The notes under the pieces are model-generated. The model had not been told where the DNA came from. It saw only the letters and a list, made by a program, of their open reading frames with translations, and ran no database searches. Position numbers and translations under genes: made by a program. Below, in pieces: positions 1-11,450 of a DNA stretch of 64,000 nt. This DNA comes from Gadus chalcogrammus (taxonomy: Eukaryota > Chordata > Actinopteri > Gadiformes > Gadidae): assembly GCF_026213295.1 (NCBI RefSeq), contig NC_079426.1, forward strand, positions 28,437,102-28,501,101. The letters are read 5' to 3'. How positions within the stretch are numbered: position 1 is the first letter of the stretch; every line of letters starts with the position of its first letter.

Positions 1-153
1 GGAGGAAGGGAGCACTCTCAGCCAAATCTGCCTCATTTGCTTTAAAAAAAAAAGTACTTCCCAAGCTGCGTTAGGTTTAAGAACGCAGCCCGTAAGCACA
101 GGTATTACTACGGAAGAGGATTAGGGCCACACATGTAAAAAAAAATTAAGTTT

Positions 154-250
154 TGACTTTATTCTCAGAATTCTGAGAACAAAGTCAGAATTCTGACTTT
201 AATCTCAGAATTCTGAGAATAAAGTCAGAATTCTGACATTAATCTCAGAA
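154..250. repeat. Left subterminal palindrome array
   Basis: Tandem interrupted palindromes built on CTCAGAATTCTGAG and AAAGTCAGAATTCTGACTTT. It lies just inside the left end of the 109-8061 element and mirrors the longer array at 7801-8020. Confidence 0.9.
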
Positions 251-283
251 TGGCGCGGTAAAAGTGTAAAACCGCACAGAATC

Positions 284-366
284 CATACGGATTCCGTACG
301 GATTCCGTACGGTTTGGCAAGAATTCCGTACGGAATCCGTACAGAATCCGTACGGATTCCGTACGG
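284..366. repeat. Palindromic CCGTACGG repeat cluster
   Basis: Several overlapping copies of ATTCCGTACGGAATCCGTAC-type sequence, each self-complementary. A shorter cluster lies at 1859-1899 and a decayed one at 7644-7675, always next to the palindromic arm ends. Confidence 0.8.
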
Positions 367-370
367 TTTT

Positions 371-1130
371 GAATGACTAATAGCCGCGGCTATTAGTCAT
401 TCACTCCGGCTATTAGTCATTCACTCCGGCTATTAGTTATTCACTCCGGCTATTAGGTATGCAGAACGAGCCCCTCCCTCTTCTTTGCTTGACCACTAAG
501 TTTGAAGGCTGTCTAACCAATCAGAGCTGCAGTGCCTCCATGTTTCGCTGTAACATAAAGTGTTGTCTTTACTAGTTTCACTACAATGTAATGACCACCA
601 TTAGCTAGTGGAAAATACATTTGTAGATACAGAAGATAGACGCAATGAACTGATTGTTGTGCATTGTTGTGGATATGTAGGCTGGTTAGTTGTGGTTGTT
701 TGTGGTCTTAGTGAAACAGTCTTGCCTTGGAGTTGGAGAAGTTGGAGTGATTGTGTGAATGTCCGAGAGAGAGCGCACCTGCCGTGGTGATGTTGGGCTT
801 GTTGTGGGCTTATATGTGATCAATGATGTATCTGTCTGATCGTATTAGCTGTAGATGGATGGTTAAATAATGTCACAAGATCGGTCATACTGCAGGCTCT
901 CATTTGCAAATGCACTGATTGTGTGCCCGTCTCCGATATGCTATATACCTGGCATTTATTCAGTTCATGTTCTTCTGAGTGCGCAAGAACGGTGCCAATT
1001 ATTGTCGTGTTTGCATTGTAATGCACAACTTTGCCCCTCCTTGTTATAAAATAACGTGCATCGCAACAACTTTAGCCAATGCAGGCTCCTATTGCTTTAC
1101 CAGTGTGTTTAAAGTGTGTGCGTGTGTGCG

Positions 1131-1196
<66 letters not shown>

Positions 1197-1855
1197 GTCA
1201 TGTAGGCTATAGATATAGATTGATTGTCTTGGCTTGCTTGCATCCATGAAATATTGTAACCTCAAGTAGAAACACTTCCTTCAACAACTTGCTCTACACA
1301 CACACACACACACACGACTCTCTCCGACCACATGTCCAAGATCGGTCATACTGCATGCTCTCATTTGAAAATGCACTGATTGTGTGCCCGTCTCCGATAT
1401 GCTATATACCTGGCATTTATTCAGTTCATGTTCATGTTCTGTAATGTTATGGCCTAGCTGGCTGCTGCATATCGAGAACAATCTGGGGATGAGGACATCC
1501 CCGAATATTGTCGGGTATTTCGCACACTGCCATCTCAATATCTAGCCTAACATATACAAATATATCACTGTACTAGACACAAATGTATTTTCCACTAGCT
1601 AATGGTGGTCATTACATTGTAGTGAAACTAGTAAAGACAACACAGCTTTATGTTACAGCGAAACATGGAGGCACTGCAGCTCTGATTGGTTAGACAGCCT
1701 TCAAACTTAGTGGTCAAGCAAAGAAGAGGGAGGGGCTCGTTCTGCATACCTAATAGCCGGAGTGAATAACTAATAGCCGGAGTGAATGACTAATAGCCGG
1801 AGTGAATGACTAATAGCCGGAGTGAATGACTAATAGCCGCGGCTATTAGTCATTC
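371..1855. repeat. Internal inverted-repeat unit A
   Basis: The left arm (371 to about 625) is repeated in reverse complement at about 1577-1855. Both arms end in the same perfect 32-bp palindrome (371-402 and 1824-1855, core TAATAGCCGCGGCTATTA), followed by 19-bp repeats of the type CTCCGGCTATTAGTCATTCA. Between the arms are a GT microsatellite and a partial duplication of 886-980 at 1339-1434. No convincing coding sequence is present. It may be a MITE that inserted into, or forms the core of, the larger element. Confidence 0.75.
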
Positions 1856-2652
1856 AAAACCGTACGGAATCCGTACGGAAACCGTACGGATTCCGTGCAG
1901 TTTTGCACTTCTACCGTGCCATTCTAGGGCCGGATTGTGGCCTTCTTGGCTTTCCATACACCAAGTCCAGTATTCAGAATTCAAAGCATTTATTCACAAA
2001 TACGTTCTATTTTTTTGACAAGCGGAGCCGACAGTCCTGTGCAAGTATGCAAATTAGCCATGTGCGCCAAACAGAAGATAGACGCAATGTATAGAACTGA
2101 TTGTTGTGCATTGTTGTGGATATGTAGGATATGTAGGCTGGTAAGTTGTGGTTGTTTGTGGTCTTAGTGAAACAGCTTTGCCTTGGAGTTGGAGAAGTTG
2201 GAGTGATTGTGTGAATTTGCGAGAGAGAGCGCACCTGCCGTGGTGATGTTGGGCTTGTTGTGGGCTTATATGTGTTCAATGAGGTATCTGTCTGATCGTA
2301 TTAGCTGTAGATGGATGGTTAAATAATGTCACAAGAACGGTCATACTGCAGGCTCTCATTTGCAAATGCACTGATTGTGTGCCCGTCTCCGATATGCTAT
2401 ATACCTGGCATTTATTCAGTTCATGTTCTTCTGAGTGCGCAATAACGGTGCCAATTATTGTCGTGTTTGCATTGTAATGCACAACTTTGCCCCTCCCTGT
2501 TATAAAATAACGTGCATCCCAACAACTTTAGCCAATGCAGGCTCCTATTGCTTTACCAGTGTGTTTAACGTGTGTGCGTGTGTGTGTGTGTGTTGTCATG
2601 TAGGCTATAGATATAGATTGATTGTCTTGGCTTGCTTGCATCCATGAAATAT
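627..2652. repeat. Direct duplication of the unit interior
   Basis: The sequence at about 627-1256 recurs in the same orientation at about 2070-2650, with the same order of landmarks (GATAGACGCAATG, the GCACCTGCCGTGGTGATGTT block, then the GT tract). The copies differ mainly in GT-tract length. The second copy has lost its own left arm, and its continuation is found after the LINE, from 7224. Confidence 0.8.
1119..1196. repeat. GT microsatellite
   Basis: About 38 GT dinucleotides with a few interruptions. The duplicate locus at 2573-2593 has only about ten, so the array length changed after duplication. Confidence 0.95.
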
Positions 2653-2789
2653 TGTAATGTTATGGCCTAGCGGAGGATGGACACAATCGGAAGACAAGCT
2701 ACCTGTGCACGCCACTGCGTATGACGGATGTATTTTCTGCTCTAACGGAGCCGTCTTGGAAATAAAACAAACCAAACATTGTCATTGTT

Positions 2790-3992
2790 ATGGCATTGGT
2801 TAATGAACATCGACCAAACACAATGGAGTCTGCGAGTATGCCTCCACTCACTACGGCGGACCATGAGCTGTCCTGCCTGAAGTCAGAGCTTCGCTCCATT
2901 GCGACCCTCCTGGATGATGTCCTCCAGCGCCAATCCTCGCTTCTCGCCCGGGTGGAAGCGCTGCAGCAGGATGGTCCAAGCTCGGCCAACGCTGACCACC
3001 GCACATCGGATGCTCCCTTTTCCTCCTGGACGACTGCTGTTAAGAAGGGGAGACGGGTCTCTCTCCCCTTCTTTTCCCCTGACTTGGATGAATACGACGA
3101 TGATTTCATCCCGTTGTCAAACTTCTTCACCCCACTGGAGAAGTTAGCTGGGCTACCGGCTACATCCTCACTCACCGCTCAGGAGCAACCGATCCTGCCA
3201 ATCTCCCGACGCAGAAAGCGTCGCACCCCTCCATCTAGTCCACTAATGTCCCAGGATAAACGTCCAAGGTGTTCATTCCCTTCATCTGTATCCCTTTCAG
3301 AAGACTGGCCTCCTCTACCTGCCCCGCAGCAATCGTTCCCACTGCCTGGAGTGGGTCCGTTCGCCCCGACGCGCAATGATGACGTCATCTGTGTAGGGGG
3401 CGCTAATCCCTCTTCTACTGATCCTGAAAACCCTGGCAACTCCCATCTCTCCCTGTCTCCTAAATTGTCAGTCTATGACAATGGCTGCAAGAATCAACCT
3501 CCTGAAATTCTTATACTTGGTGACTCTATCATCAGAAATGTGCATCTCCCAGGCTCCATTACTTACTGTCTCTCTGGTGGGATTACTACTGACTTTATAG
3601 AACGGATACCTGTCCTTATTGATCTCCACCCATCTGTTCACACTGTTCTATTGCACACTTGCACAAATGACGTCATGTCCAGACGCTCCTGCAAACTATA
3701 CCTTGATCTTGAGTCACTGATTTACACTGTTGAAAGCCTCGGGAAGAGGTGTGTTCTCTCTGGCCCTATTCCCACCCTGCTCAAAAGCTCAGAGCGTTTT
3801 AGCCGACTTTTCAGTCTGCACACGTGGATGCAGAACTTCACCACTGCAACAGGCCTGGGTTTTATCAGCAATTTTGACTATTTCTGGACTGAGCGTGATC
3901 TCTTCAAATTTGATTGCTTACACTTGAATAGGAAAGGGTCTGAAAGATTAACAAGCAATTTTATTAACTTCATTGCTTTCAGCCTGAAATGA
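2790..3992 (+). CDS. L2 LINE ORF1 protein with GDSL/SGNH esterase domain
   Basis: A 400-residue open reading frame. Residues about 25-60 are a leucine-rich, coiled-coil-like segment (LKSELRSIATLLDDVLQRQS). The middle is a proline/serine-rich linker with basic clusters (SRRRKRR). The C-terminal 170 residues form an SGNH-hydrolase-like domain: block I ILILGDSIIRN, block III HTCTNDV (the usual Gly of GTND is Cys) and block V DCLHLNRKG, giving Ser, Asn, Asp and His. Esterase-type ORF1 proteins are known from CR1/L2 LINEs, where they are thought to aid ribonucleoprotein formation or membrane interaction. The frame is intact although ORF2 is broken. The start codon chosen is the first ATG of the frame; a second ATG lies 11 codons in. 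Confidence 0.88.
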   Translation: MALVNEHRPNTMESASMPPLTTADHELSCLKSELRSIATLLDDVLQRQSSLLARVEALQQDGPSSANADHRTSDAPFSSWTTAVKKGRRVSLPFFSPDLDEYDDDFIPLSNFFTPLEKLAGLPATSSLTAQEQPILPISRRRKRRTPPSSPLMSQDKRPRCSFPSSVSLSEDWPPLPAPQQSFPLPGVGPFAPTRNDDVICVGGANPSSTDPENPGNSHLSLSPKLSVYDNGCKNQPPEILILGDSIIRNVHLPGSITYCLSGGITTDFIERIPVLIDLHPSVHTVLLHTCTNDVMSRRSCKLYLDLESLIYTVESLGKRCVLSGPIPTLLKSSERFSRLFSLHTWMQNFTTATGLGFISNFDYFWTERDLFKFDCLHLNRKGSERLTSNFINFIAFSLK

Positions 3993-4025
3993 TGCTTTTC
4001 CCAGCAAGACTCGGCCCTGCACACG

Positions 4026-7000
4026 TTGTCTTCCTGTCACAACACTGTCTCTGACAGTGCGGGTCCTGCTGTCATCTTTAATGTTTGCACTTCTGGCCCC
4101 TTTACTCCACCTAGTTCTTTTGCAGCAGCAAAACCTGCAGCAAATCCTCATACCTCTTTTCCAATGTCAATTCCAACTTCTATCTGCACTCGTATCCCTA
4201 TTAGAGTTACTGACAGGCGTTGCATCCTGTCGAAACGCTCTCACTGTCCTCATAGCAACAATCTTGATCCCAATAAAGTTAATCGTTCCAGCACTCATGG
4301 GAGGGTCACATCTAACCTGATTAGTATAAAATCAGTTCCTGTCCCTCCAGCTCTTCCACCTGCCGACCTCAGCTGTGCTTTACTTAACATTAGGTCACTC
4401 TCCAGCAAGACATCCTATATTAATGATTTTATTACTCACTATGGGCTGCATTTATTTTTCCTCACTGAATGTTGGCTTTCCTCCACTGCCAGTGCTGTTC
4501 TTATTGAGGCGTCTCCCCCTGACTATAGCTTCTTATTCTCCGCTAGGAAAGACAGAACGGGTGGGGGACTTGAAGTTATCTTCTCTAATCAACTTCCCTG
4601 TACAGTATGTTCACTCAGTGACTTCACATCTTTTGAGTACCTGGCCATCCTTATTGGAAACCGCCAACATATCCTGGCATTACTCATTTATAGACCACCC
4701 AGGTTTAATCCCATTTTTTTAACTGAGTTCTCTGAATTTCTATCTACCGCCTTGATTAAGTACGACAAAATAGTTCTGCTCGGTGACCTGAACTTTCACA
4801 TTAATGATGTTTTGGATTCCAAAGCTGCCGAATTTCTGGACCTTCTTTTTAGTCTCAACTTCATCCAACATGTCACTGGCCCCACTCATAATCTCGGTAA
4901 TACTTTGGATCTAGTCTGTACAAAGGATATTACTACTGACCTCCCTTCTATTCTTCAGGTCCCGGTCTCGGATCACTCTTGTATCTTTTTTAACCTTCTC
5001 ACGCATGCACAGACAAATCGCTCTGAATCTAACCCTCATTTTTTTCGTGTCATTAACAACCATGTTAAGTCCCTTCTAGCTGATCATTTGCCCGATAAAC
5101 TTGAGTCAGTTTCCAACACGTCTATGTCTGTCAACAACCTTACAGATGGCCTAAACAGTGCACTGTCAGAATCGCTTGATTTCTTTGCTCCTCTTAGAAC
5201 CAGTAGAGGCACTCGAACTAAATCTGTACCTTGGGTCTCCGACCTCACTCGCTCTTTAAAACGGGCTTGTCGTAAACTTGAAGACCGATGGCGCACCTGT
5301 AAATCAGAGTCCTCACGCCTCGCCTGGACTCTTAGCTTTAAACATTATAAACATGCACTTTCTGCTGCCAGATCTTCTTATTTCTCCAATTTGATAAATA
5401 CCAATAAGAACAATCATCGGGTCCTGTTTAATACTGTGGCCAGGCTTACACACTCTTCACCGGTTCTGAGCTCTTCTTTCACAGCTAATGATTTTCTAGA
5501 GTTTTTCACCGATAAAAATCTACCAAATAAGGAACAAAATCATTAGCCAGCAGCCCTCTAGTACCATGTCCAGCCAGTGCTCTGTGTCCTGGTCCACGAG
5601 TTCACTCTCTCAGTTCAAACCTATTTCTGCTGAGGCCCTGGCCTCAATGGTTGCCGCCTCAAAGCCAACAACATGTTCACTAGATCCCATCCCTTCTGAC
5701 CTCCTTAAGGAACTCTTTCCTATTCTGAGTGCCCCTATACGTGCCATCTTTAACACTTCCCTCTCTGAGGGGTGTGTCCCCTTAACCTATAAATCTGCTA
5801 TCATTAAACCACTCCTCAAGAAACCCAATAGCGATCCACTGGTTCTTGCAAATTATCGACCTGTTTCCACTCTGCCTTTCTTATCTAAAATACTTGAGAG
5901 AATTGTTGCTGATCAACTGACTCTCCACCTTTCTGCCAATAATCTCTTTGACAATTTTCAGGTTTCCGCTCCTGCCACTCTACTGAGACTGCCCTAACTA
6001 GAGTAGTTAACGACCTACTTGTCACTGCTGACTCTGGATCAGCCTCCTTACTTTTAATTTTTTACTTAAGTTCGGCCTTCGATACAGTAGATCATTGTGT
6101 GCTTCTACACCAACTGGAGCATTACGTTGGTATCCACGGGCTGGCGCTCTCCTGGTTCCAGTCCTACTTATCTAGTAGAACCCAATGTGTCAGTTTCAAT
6201 AACTCTTTGTCAGAATGCTCTACGGTTACCACTGGTGTGCCCCAGGGGTCTGTCCTGGGGCCCCTGCTGTTTTGTATCTACATGCTCCCTCTGGGTATGA
6301 TAATTGCCGAATATGGTATAAAGTTCCATTTCTATGCTGACGACACACAGCTGTACATCCCACTACAGCCTAATGACCCCTCCCATATACAAAATCTGGA
6401 ATCATGTGTTCGCCGAATCAAGACCTGGATGAGTCAAAACTTTCTCATGCTTAATACTGCTAAGACTGATTTGCTGGTGATTAAGCCCAATAACTACAAG
6501 TACTTCTCTGAGAGTCTCTGTTTTAATATCGATGGCTGTTCAATCTCTGAAAGCACGCACATTAGAAACCTAGGCATTACTTTTGACCCAACCCTGACTT
6601 TCCGGACTCACATCAAGGAAACCACCAGGTCGGCCTTCTTTCATCTGCGCAACATTGCTAAAATCCTCCCTGCTCTGTCCCGGCGTAGCGCCGAGGTGGT
6701 TCTCCATGCCCTTGTGTCTTCCCGTTTGGATTACTGTAATGTCCTTTTTTCTGGCCTCCCCAAGCTGAGCCTTCAGCTTGTGCAAAATTCAGCCACCAGA
6801 CTCTTAACAAAAACAAGTAGGTACTGTCACATAACTCCTGTCCTGGCATCATTACATTGGCTGCCCATTCAGGCTAGAGCCGATTTTAAAGTTCTTCTCT
6901 TAACTTATAAGGCATTAAATGGACTTGCACCTTCCTATTTAACTGAACTACTTTTTCCCTACATTCCGCCACGTCCACTCCGTTCTCTTAGTTGTAACCT

Positions 7001-7172
7001 CCTTGTCATCCCACCAATCAATAAAAAGTCTGCTGGTGGCAGGGCCTTTACCTACCGTGCTCCTTTTCTATGGAATGGCCTCCCACTATGTATCAAAGAA
7101 GCTTCATCCACTGCAATTTTCAAGTCCCGTCTTAAAACATACCTTTTTACTCAATACTTTGGTTTAAACTAA
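4026..7172 (+). pseudogene. L2 LINE ORF2: endonuclease and reverse transcriptase, frameshifted
   Basis: An APE-type endonuclease lies at about 4360-5010 (LNIRSLSSKTSYIND, FFLTECWLSS, LLGDLNFHIND, VSDHSCIFFN). Reverse transcriptase follows: NYRPVSTLPFLSKILE, SSAFDTVDH, GVPQGSVLGPLLF and YADDTQLYI, then the L2-typical tail with SSRLDYCN and LHWLPIQAR. The frame breaks at about 5513 (one extra A in a GATAAAAATC run) and at about 5960 (near TTTTCAGGTTTCC). The pieces 4026-5515, 5516-5958 and 5961-7172 together cover the protein. Motif A reads LLIFYLSSAFD where related elements have an Asp at the Tyr, so the catalytic carboxylate appears lost as well. It cannot make a working polymerase. Confidence 0.92.
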
Positions 7173-7319
7173 TTTTTAACTGTTTTATCATATTCCTGTG
7201 GTGTTTTTTGATTGATTGATTGATAGCTGGCTACTGCATATCGAGAACAATCTGGGGATGAGGGCATCCCCGAATATTGAAGGGTATTTCGCACACTGCC
7301 ATCTCAATATATAGCCTAA

Positions 7320-7637
7320 CATATACAAATATATCACTGTACTAGACACATGTATTTTCCAATAGCTAGTGGTGGTCATTACATTGTAGTGAAACTAGTA
7401 AAGACAACACAGCTTTATGTTATGGCGAAACATGGAGGCACTGCAGCTCTAGTCTCGACAATGCGTTACTTTAGTCTGGTATTTCTCTTCAGTTAGACAG
7501 CCTTCAAACTTAGTGGTCAAGCAAAGAAGAGGGAGGGCTCGTTCTGCATACCTAATAGCCGGAGTGAATAACTAATAGCCGGAGTGAATAACTAATAGCC
7601 GGAGTGAATGACTAATAGCCGCGGCTATTAGTCATTC
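7320..7637. repeat. Right arm of the second inverted-repeat unit
   Basis: Homologous to the right arm at 1577-1855 in the same orientation, ending in the same 32-bp palindrome (7606-7637). Its left partner is missing. The arm contains a small extra insertion around 7450-7490 relative to the other copies. Confidence 0.8.
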
Positions 7638-7800
7638 AAAAACATTCTTGCCAAACCGCACAGAATCCGTGCGGTTTTGCACTTTTACCGCGCCATTCTA
7701 GGGCCGGATTGTGGCCTTCTTGGCTTTCCATAGGTTTCCTCCTACTGCATAAAGCAAAGTGTCTCTCCCACGGAGGTTGGTCCTTACAGATACCCGTAGT

Positions 7801-8020
7801 TCTGACTTTAAAGTCAGAATTCTGACTTTTTTCTCAGAATTCTGAGATTAAAGTCAGAATTCTGGGATTAATGTCAGAATTCTGACTTTTTTCTCAGAAT
7901 TCTTAGATTAATGTCAGAATTCTGACATTAATCCCAGAATTCTGACTTTATTCTCAGAATTCTGAGATTAAAGTCAGAATTCTGACTTTTTTCTCAGAAT
8001 TCTAAGAATAAAGTCAGAAC
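7801..8020. repeat. Right subterminal palindrome array
   Basis: About ten alternating modules of TCAGAATTCTGA separated by ACTTTTTTC, TTAAAG or TTAATG spacers. It is the longer partner of the array at 154-250. Confidence 0.93.
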
Positions 8021-8596
8021 TTAATTTTTTTTTACATGTGTGGCCCTAATCCTCTTCCTTATATTACTGCTCGTCAGCAGGAGGGTAAACATGCTGAATT
8101 TTCAAAGTTCAGAACGTACCAACGTAATCTCCAACCTTAACAATTGTTTGTCAATATGACCGAAAACGAACCATATGAACGTCTGCTGGTAGTCCCCTGT
8201 CTAAAGGCCGAGGGAACAGCTACAGCAACGTATGCCAAGGTCCTGTTTGCCAAAACAAAATGTATTAAATTCAATATTCTGAAAATGCAACATTTTAACA
8301 TAATTTCAGCATTAGGATTTGCTTTGATAACATTTCTGGTGATAAATGTGCTTTTATTTTCGTGAACTTCAGTCAATGAATGATGTTTAGTTTGTTAGTT
8401 AAACCAAAGTTTTCTACCATTGCCATGGTGATTTATTTGGAAGCTTCTATCCCTGAAACCCCACATTTTCCATGTTGTTTGAAACAATGTTTTTGTGTTG
8501 TGTAGTCATCTGTCAGTTGTTGTTCAGTGTTATTTTATGTAAATTATGGTGTTATTTCAAACAAAACGCAGATCTTCAAGTGACCACGGGATGACA

Positions 8597-8652
8597 TTTA
8601 TTCTTCTTCTTTGGGAGGGACTAGGAAGTCCCTCCCAAAGAGGAAGAATAAA
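8597..8652. repeat. Near-perfect 25-bp hairpin with 6-base loop
   Basis: 8597-8621 pairs with 8628-8652 around the loop TAGGAA. Of 25 pairs only one is not Watson-Crick, and it would be a G-U pair in RNA. The stem core is CTTTGGGAGGGAC. It could be a tiny palindromic MITE end or an RNA hairpin. Confidence 0.85.
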
Positions 8653-10587
8653 AGCAAATGTTGTGAAATCTGCCTTGTAGCCTATTTTGTTCATAGCTTA
8701 CTATATAGCCGATAGATTTTTCTTTACCCACACAATATATAGTTCTAAATCTTCTCATCTGGCAGTGGGTAAGATGAACAAAAGCCAATTCCCGTAAATG
8801 TCACAGTTGTCCTTTAATGTATTATCAAAACCACCCAATCTAATACATTCAATCATTTATATAGATGAGCCATTTAAATTGTGTCTCAATGCTGGATATT
8901 CTTTTCTCTGGTACTTTCCAGAAGCAGAAGTTGATGAGTCACCAGTCCTTTCAAGGAAAAGGACCTCTGCTTTCCTGTCAATAAGACACCCCATAGGATA
9001 GTAGTTATTACAGTTCCTCTTTACAACCAATGAGGGCCAGATGGGAACTCTGCGATGAGAGCTTGCAAAGAGGAACGGAGACATGGTCACACGTTTCAAA
9101 ACAAATGTATTTGTTGCTGCATTTACTGTAAAGGTGCATAATCATGGGTTCATATAAAGGCATTAGCACATGTCGTGGGCCGATAAACTGGAAGTCAACC
9201 TGAGGCCTTCAATGACCCTGTACCTGAGGGTGAGATGGGGGAAGACTGTAGGAGAGGTCACTGGCTAAGGGTATAAACCAAAGCTGGTGCACACACACAT
9301 ACTTCAAAGAAAATAGGAAAAATAAAATGTACTACAACCACAAAATGCATGGAAGGGGGTTGAGAAGCCAAGCTGAAGCCCCACAACTAGCCCCACATTC
9401 ATGGTCTCACTTGATATTTGGTGAAAAGTGTAAACTCTTGATCTCTTTCCAACAAGGTAAATTCTTTCTGTTATACTTTTTTTTTCCTTACCAGTTTCTT
9501 GCCCCCACATGCCTCTCAGGAGATCTTATCGCTGTTAGTGTGGTCAAATGCATCCTTGTCCTACCTTTCCAGTCAAGCTGCTATCTCTTCTAGGACCAAC
9601 CCTTAGATCAGAATCAATTTTATCCAATAAAACATTCTGATGTTCTGTTGAGATGAGCAATATTTAGGTTGAATATTTCTCATATCAATTCAGGTCTCGA
9701 TAATTATGAGAATATCATGTCTGTATCCGTCCACGGACACACCAAATCTGTCCAGAGTCTAATTAGATCGATGCCGATACGTTCCCATTTCAAAGCTGGA
9801 TGTAACTGATATGACACTACGAGCTCTGGTGGTTAGACACTTGAGTGTTTATGGAAAGGCGGTGGCTGCTCTGTGCCCTTTCCAACTCAGGCCTAAACAT
9901 GCACAGCTCTTTGCCACACTGGATTGTCTCTGGAAGAGGGTGGTGCAAAATAATTTGGCGACACAAAAGCAAAGGTTTGTTAGTATAATATAATAATATC
10001 ACTGCGGTTCTATGTGATGGTTTATTAATGTTGACTGCTAGCTGCCAGGACACAGATACTCGTAAAATCAATGCATAGTCACATCATACCTGTAGAATCA
10101 GTTTTTTAATGTGTTTGCGCAGACATAACAAAGCTTTCCAGCCTATAGCCAGAGAGTAACATTCAATAATATGCAGAACACAGCGCTGCGCTGTTTCTGT
10201 AGGCAAAACAACAGAGAGTACGCTTCTCATGAACCACTATTTTTGCATTGTATGTATAACTCTTTTATAGTCTTGATTATAAATCATTTAGCATACTTAT
10301 TTGTCAGCTTGACTGGAAGAATATGCTGCCAGATACACATTTGAATAGCTGTATTGGTATCAGGTTATAAATGGGCCAATGCTTTTAGCTGCCTTTTACG
10401 CAGACTAATGGTTGCCTAAAAGCTTTACGTTCACTAAGTGCCCACAAACCCAAGCCTACTTAGATGCACATTGAGCATCCTAACATTGGTAGCTCTTTGA
10501 AAATACTAATATTTATATATTATATACATATTATTATAATAGATCAGCTTCATATGCATGCTTATTCTAACTAATTGCATGACTGAA

Positions 10588-10621
<34 letters not shown>
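10588..10621. repeat. TA microsatellite
   Basis: About 17 uninterrupted TA dinucleotides in AT-rich sequence. Confidence 0.95.
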
Positions 10622-10627
<6 letters not shown>

Positions 10628-11450
10628 TTAATTTAAAGGCGCTGTGTGAAAAATAAGTGAAGTTGGCTACCTTCCTGTCTATTTTGGATCGCTCCCCCTC
10701 CCTCTGTCATGTCCTGCATGATTGGAGACGTGACTCATCTCCTGTCTTTCCTGGCAGCTTTATTTTCTTCTTTAAGCCTTTTTTTCGATTGCAGTGTTTG
10801 GTTGTGTAAGCCGTTCCTGGGAGCACATGAATCAGTAGCTTCACCGGTTCCGCCAAGTTCAGTCAACACTGAAATCCTGCTGCATGCCTCTGAATATGCA
10901 GAGAGGCCTGCCTCCTTGTGGAGTATGTTCTGCTGATTGTATACGGAGGGAACGGGATACCAGAAATTCTGTTTTCAGATAGATTGTAGAGCGGAGGGAC
11001 AGGGAGACCTATCTTACTGATCAAACTCATATATCAGGGATGGCTGTCGGAAAATGGAGCTATTTAACACTTTTTTTATCAAACAAATATCCTTTAAAGG
11101 TTGGGTACGGAATTCGCTTTTTTGGCCATTTTTGCAAAATTACTTGAAATCCTTATCATAACCCGCTTACAGCCACTGAGTCAGAAGTACTGACATGAAA
11201 ATTAAACTTGTCAATCATCTGTGGAACGGGCAGGGCTCGAAAAACTCCAGCCAATCATTTCCATTGCCACCGAGTTGCATTGGACAGTAAGTACGTCAAT
11301 CAAACGGTCGTACTGCACTCCCCCTCCCCCGCGCGCGACCCCTTCGTGCAGTGCTCGTGACCCAGAGCAAGCTCCTGTTTGTTGTTATCCTGCGGTAGCT
11401 ACTGGAACTAGTTAATCCACATTTGGACCTAGCAGTAGAAGACAATTTCC

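Larger units (their letters stand above)
2672..7223 (+). mobile_element. L2-clade LINE, near full length, inactive
   Basis: The element carries ORF1, then ORF2 (endonuclease plus reverse transcriptase), and ends in a short ATTG/TGAT repeat tail at about 7206-7223, which is L2-like. It is flanked by a TAGC duplication (2668-2671 and 7224-7227). The uninterrupted site is visible in the sister copy at 1447-1470, where GGCCTAGCTGGCT reads straight through. Both boundaries can therefore be placed to the base. ORF2 has two frameshifts and a damaged catalytic motif. Confidence 0.93.
109..8061. mobile_element. IS3EU-like DNA transposon, composite, with LINE inside
   Basis: The two ends are inverted repeats beginning TACGGAAGAGGATTAGGGCC on the left and TAAGGAAGAGGATTAGGGCC on the complementary right strand, continuing through an A-tract into an array of short palindromes. 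The six bases TATTAC flank both ends (103-108 and 8062-8067), as expected for a target duplication. The TAYGGAAG end and the 6-bp duplication match what I recall of the IS3EU superfamily, and the element at 42593-44623, which has integrase coding sequence, starts TATGGAAG. No transposase is visible here, so this copy is non-autonomous. The interior is an inverted-repeat unit, a tandem copy of part of it, and an L2 LINE. The structure is seen directly; the superfamily name is inference. Confidence 0.72.
8062..11093. other. Non-repetitive stretch without a recognisable gene
   Basis: The short ORFs here (for example 8144-8365 and 9811-9993) show no known motif, coding bias or splice context that I can support. 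The stretch contains the hairpin at 8597-8652 and the TA repeat at 10588-10621. Confidence 0.6.

Noticed and set aside
979..1212. 77-codon ORF ending in a Cys-Val repeat
   Set aside because: The repeat is only the translation of the GT microsatellite; the frame crosses non-coding transposon sequence.
7801..8020. Regularly spaced repeats that look like a CRISPR array
   Set aside because: The repeats are palindromic modules with 5-9-base spacers inside a eukaryotic transposon; no unique spacers of 25-40 bp and no cas genes.
8144..8365. 73-codon ORF with hydrophobic C-terminus
   Set aside because: Length is within chance for this composition, with another ORF of similar size on the opposite strand and no recognised motif.
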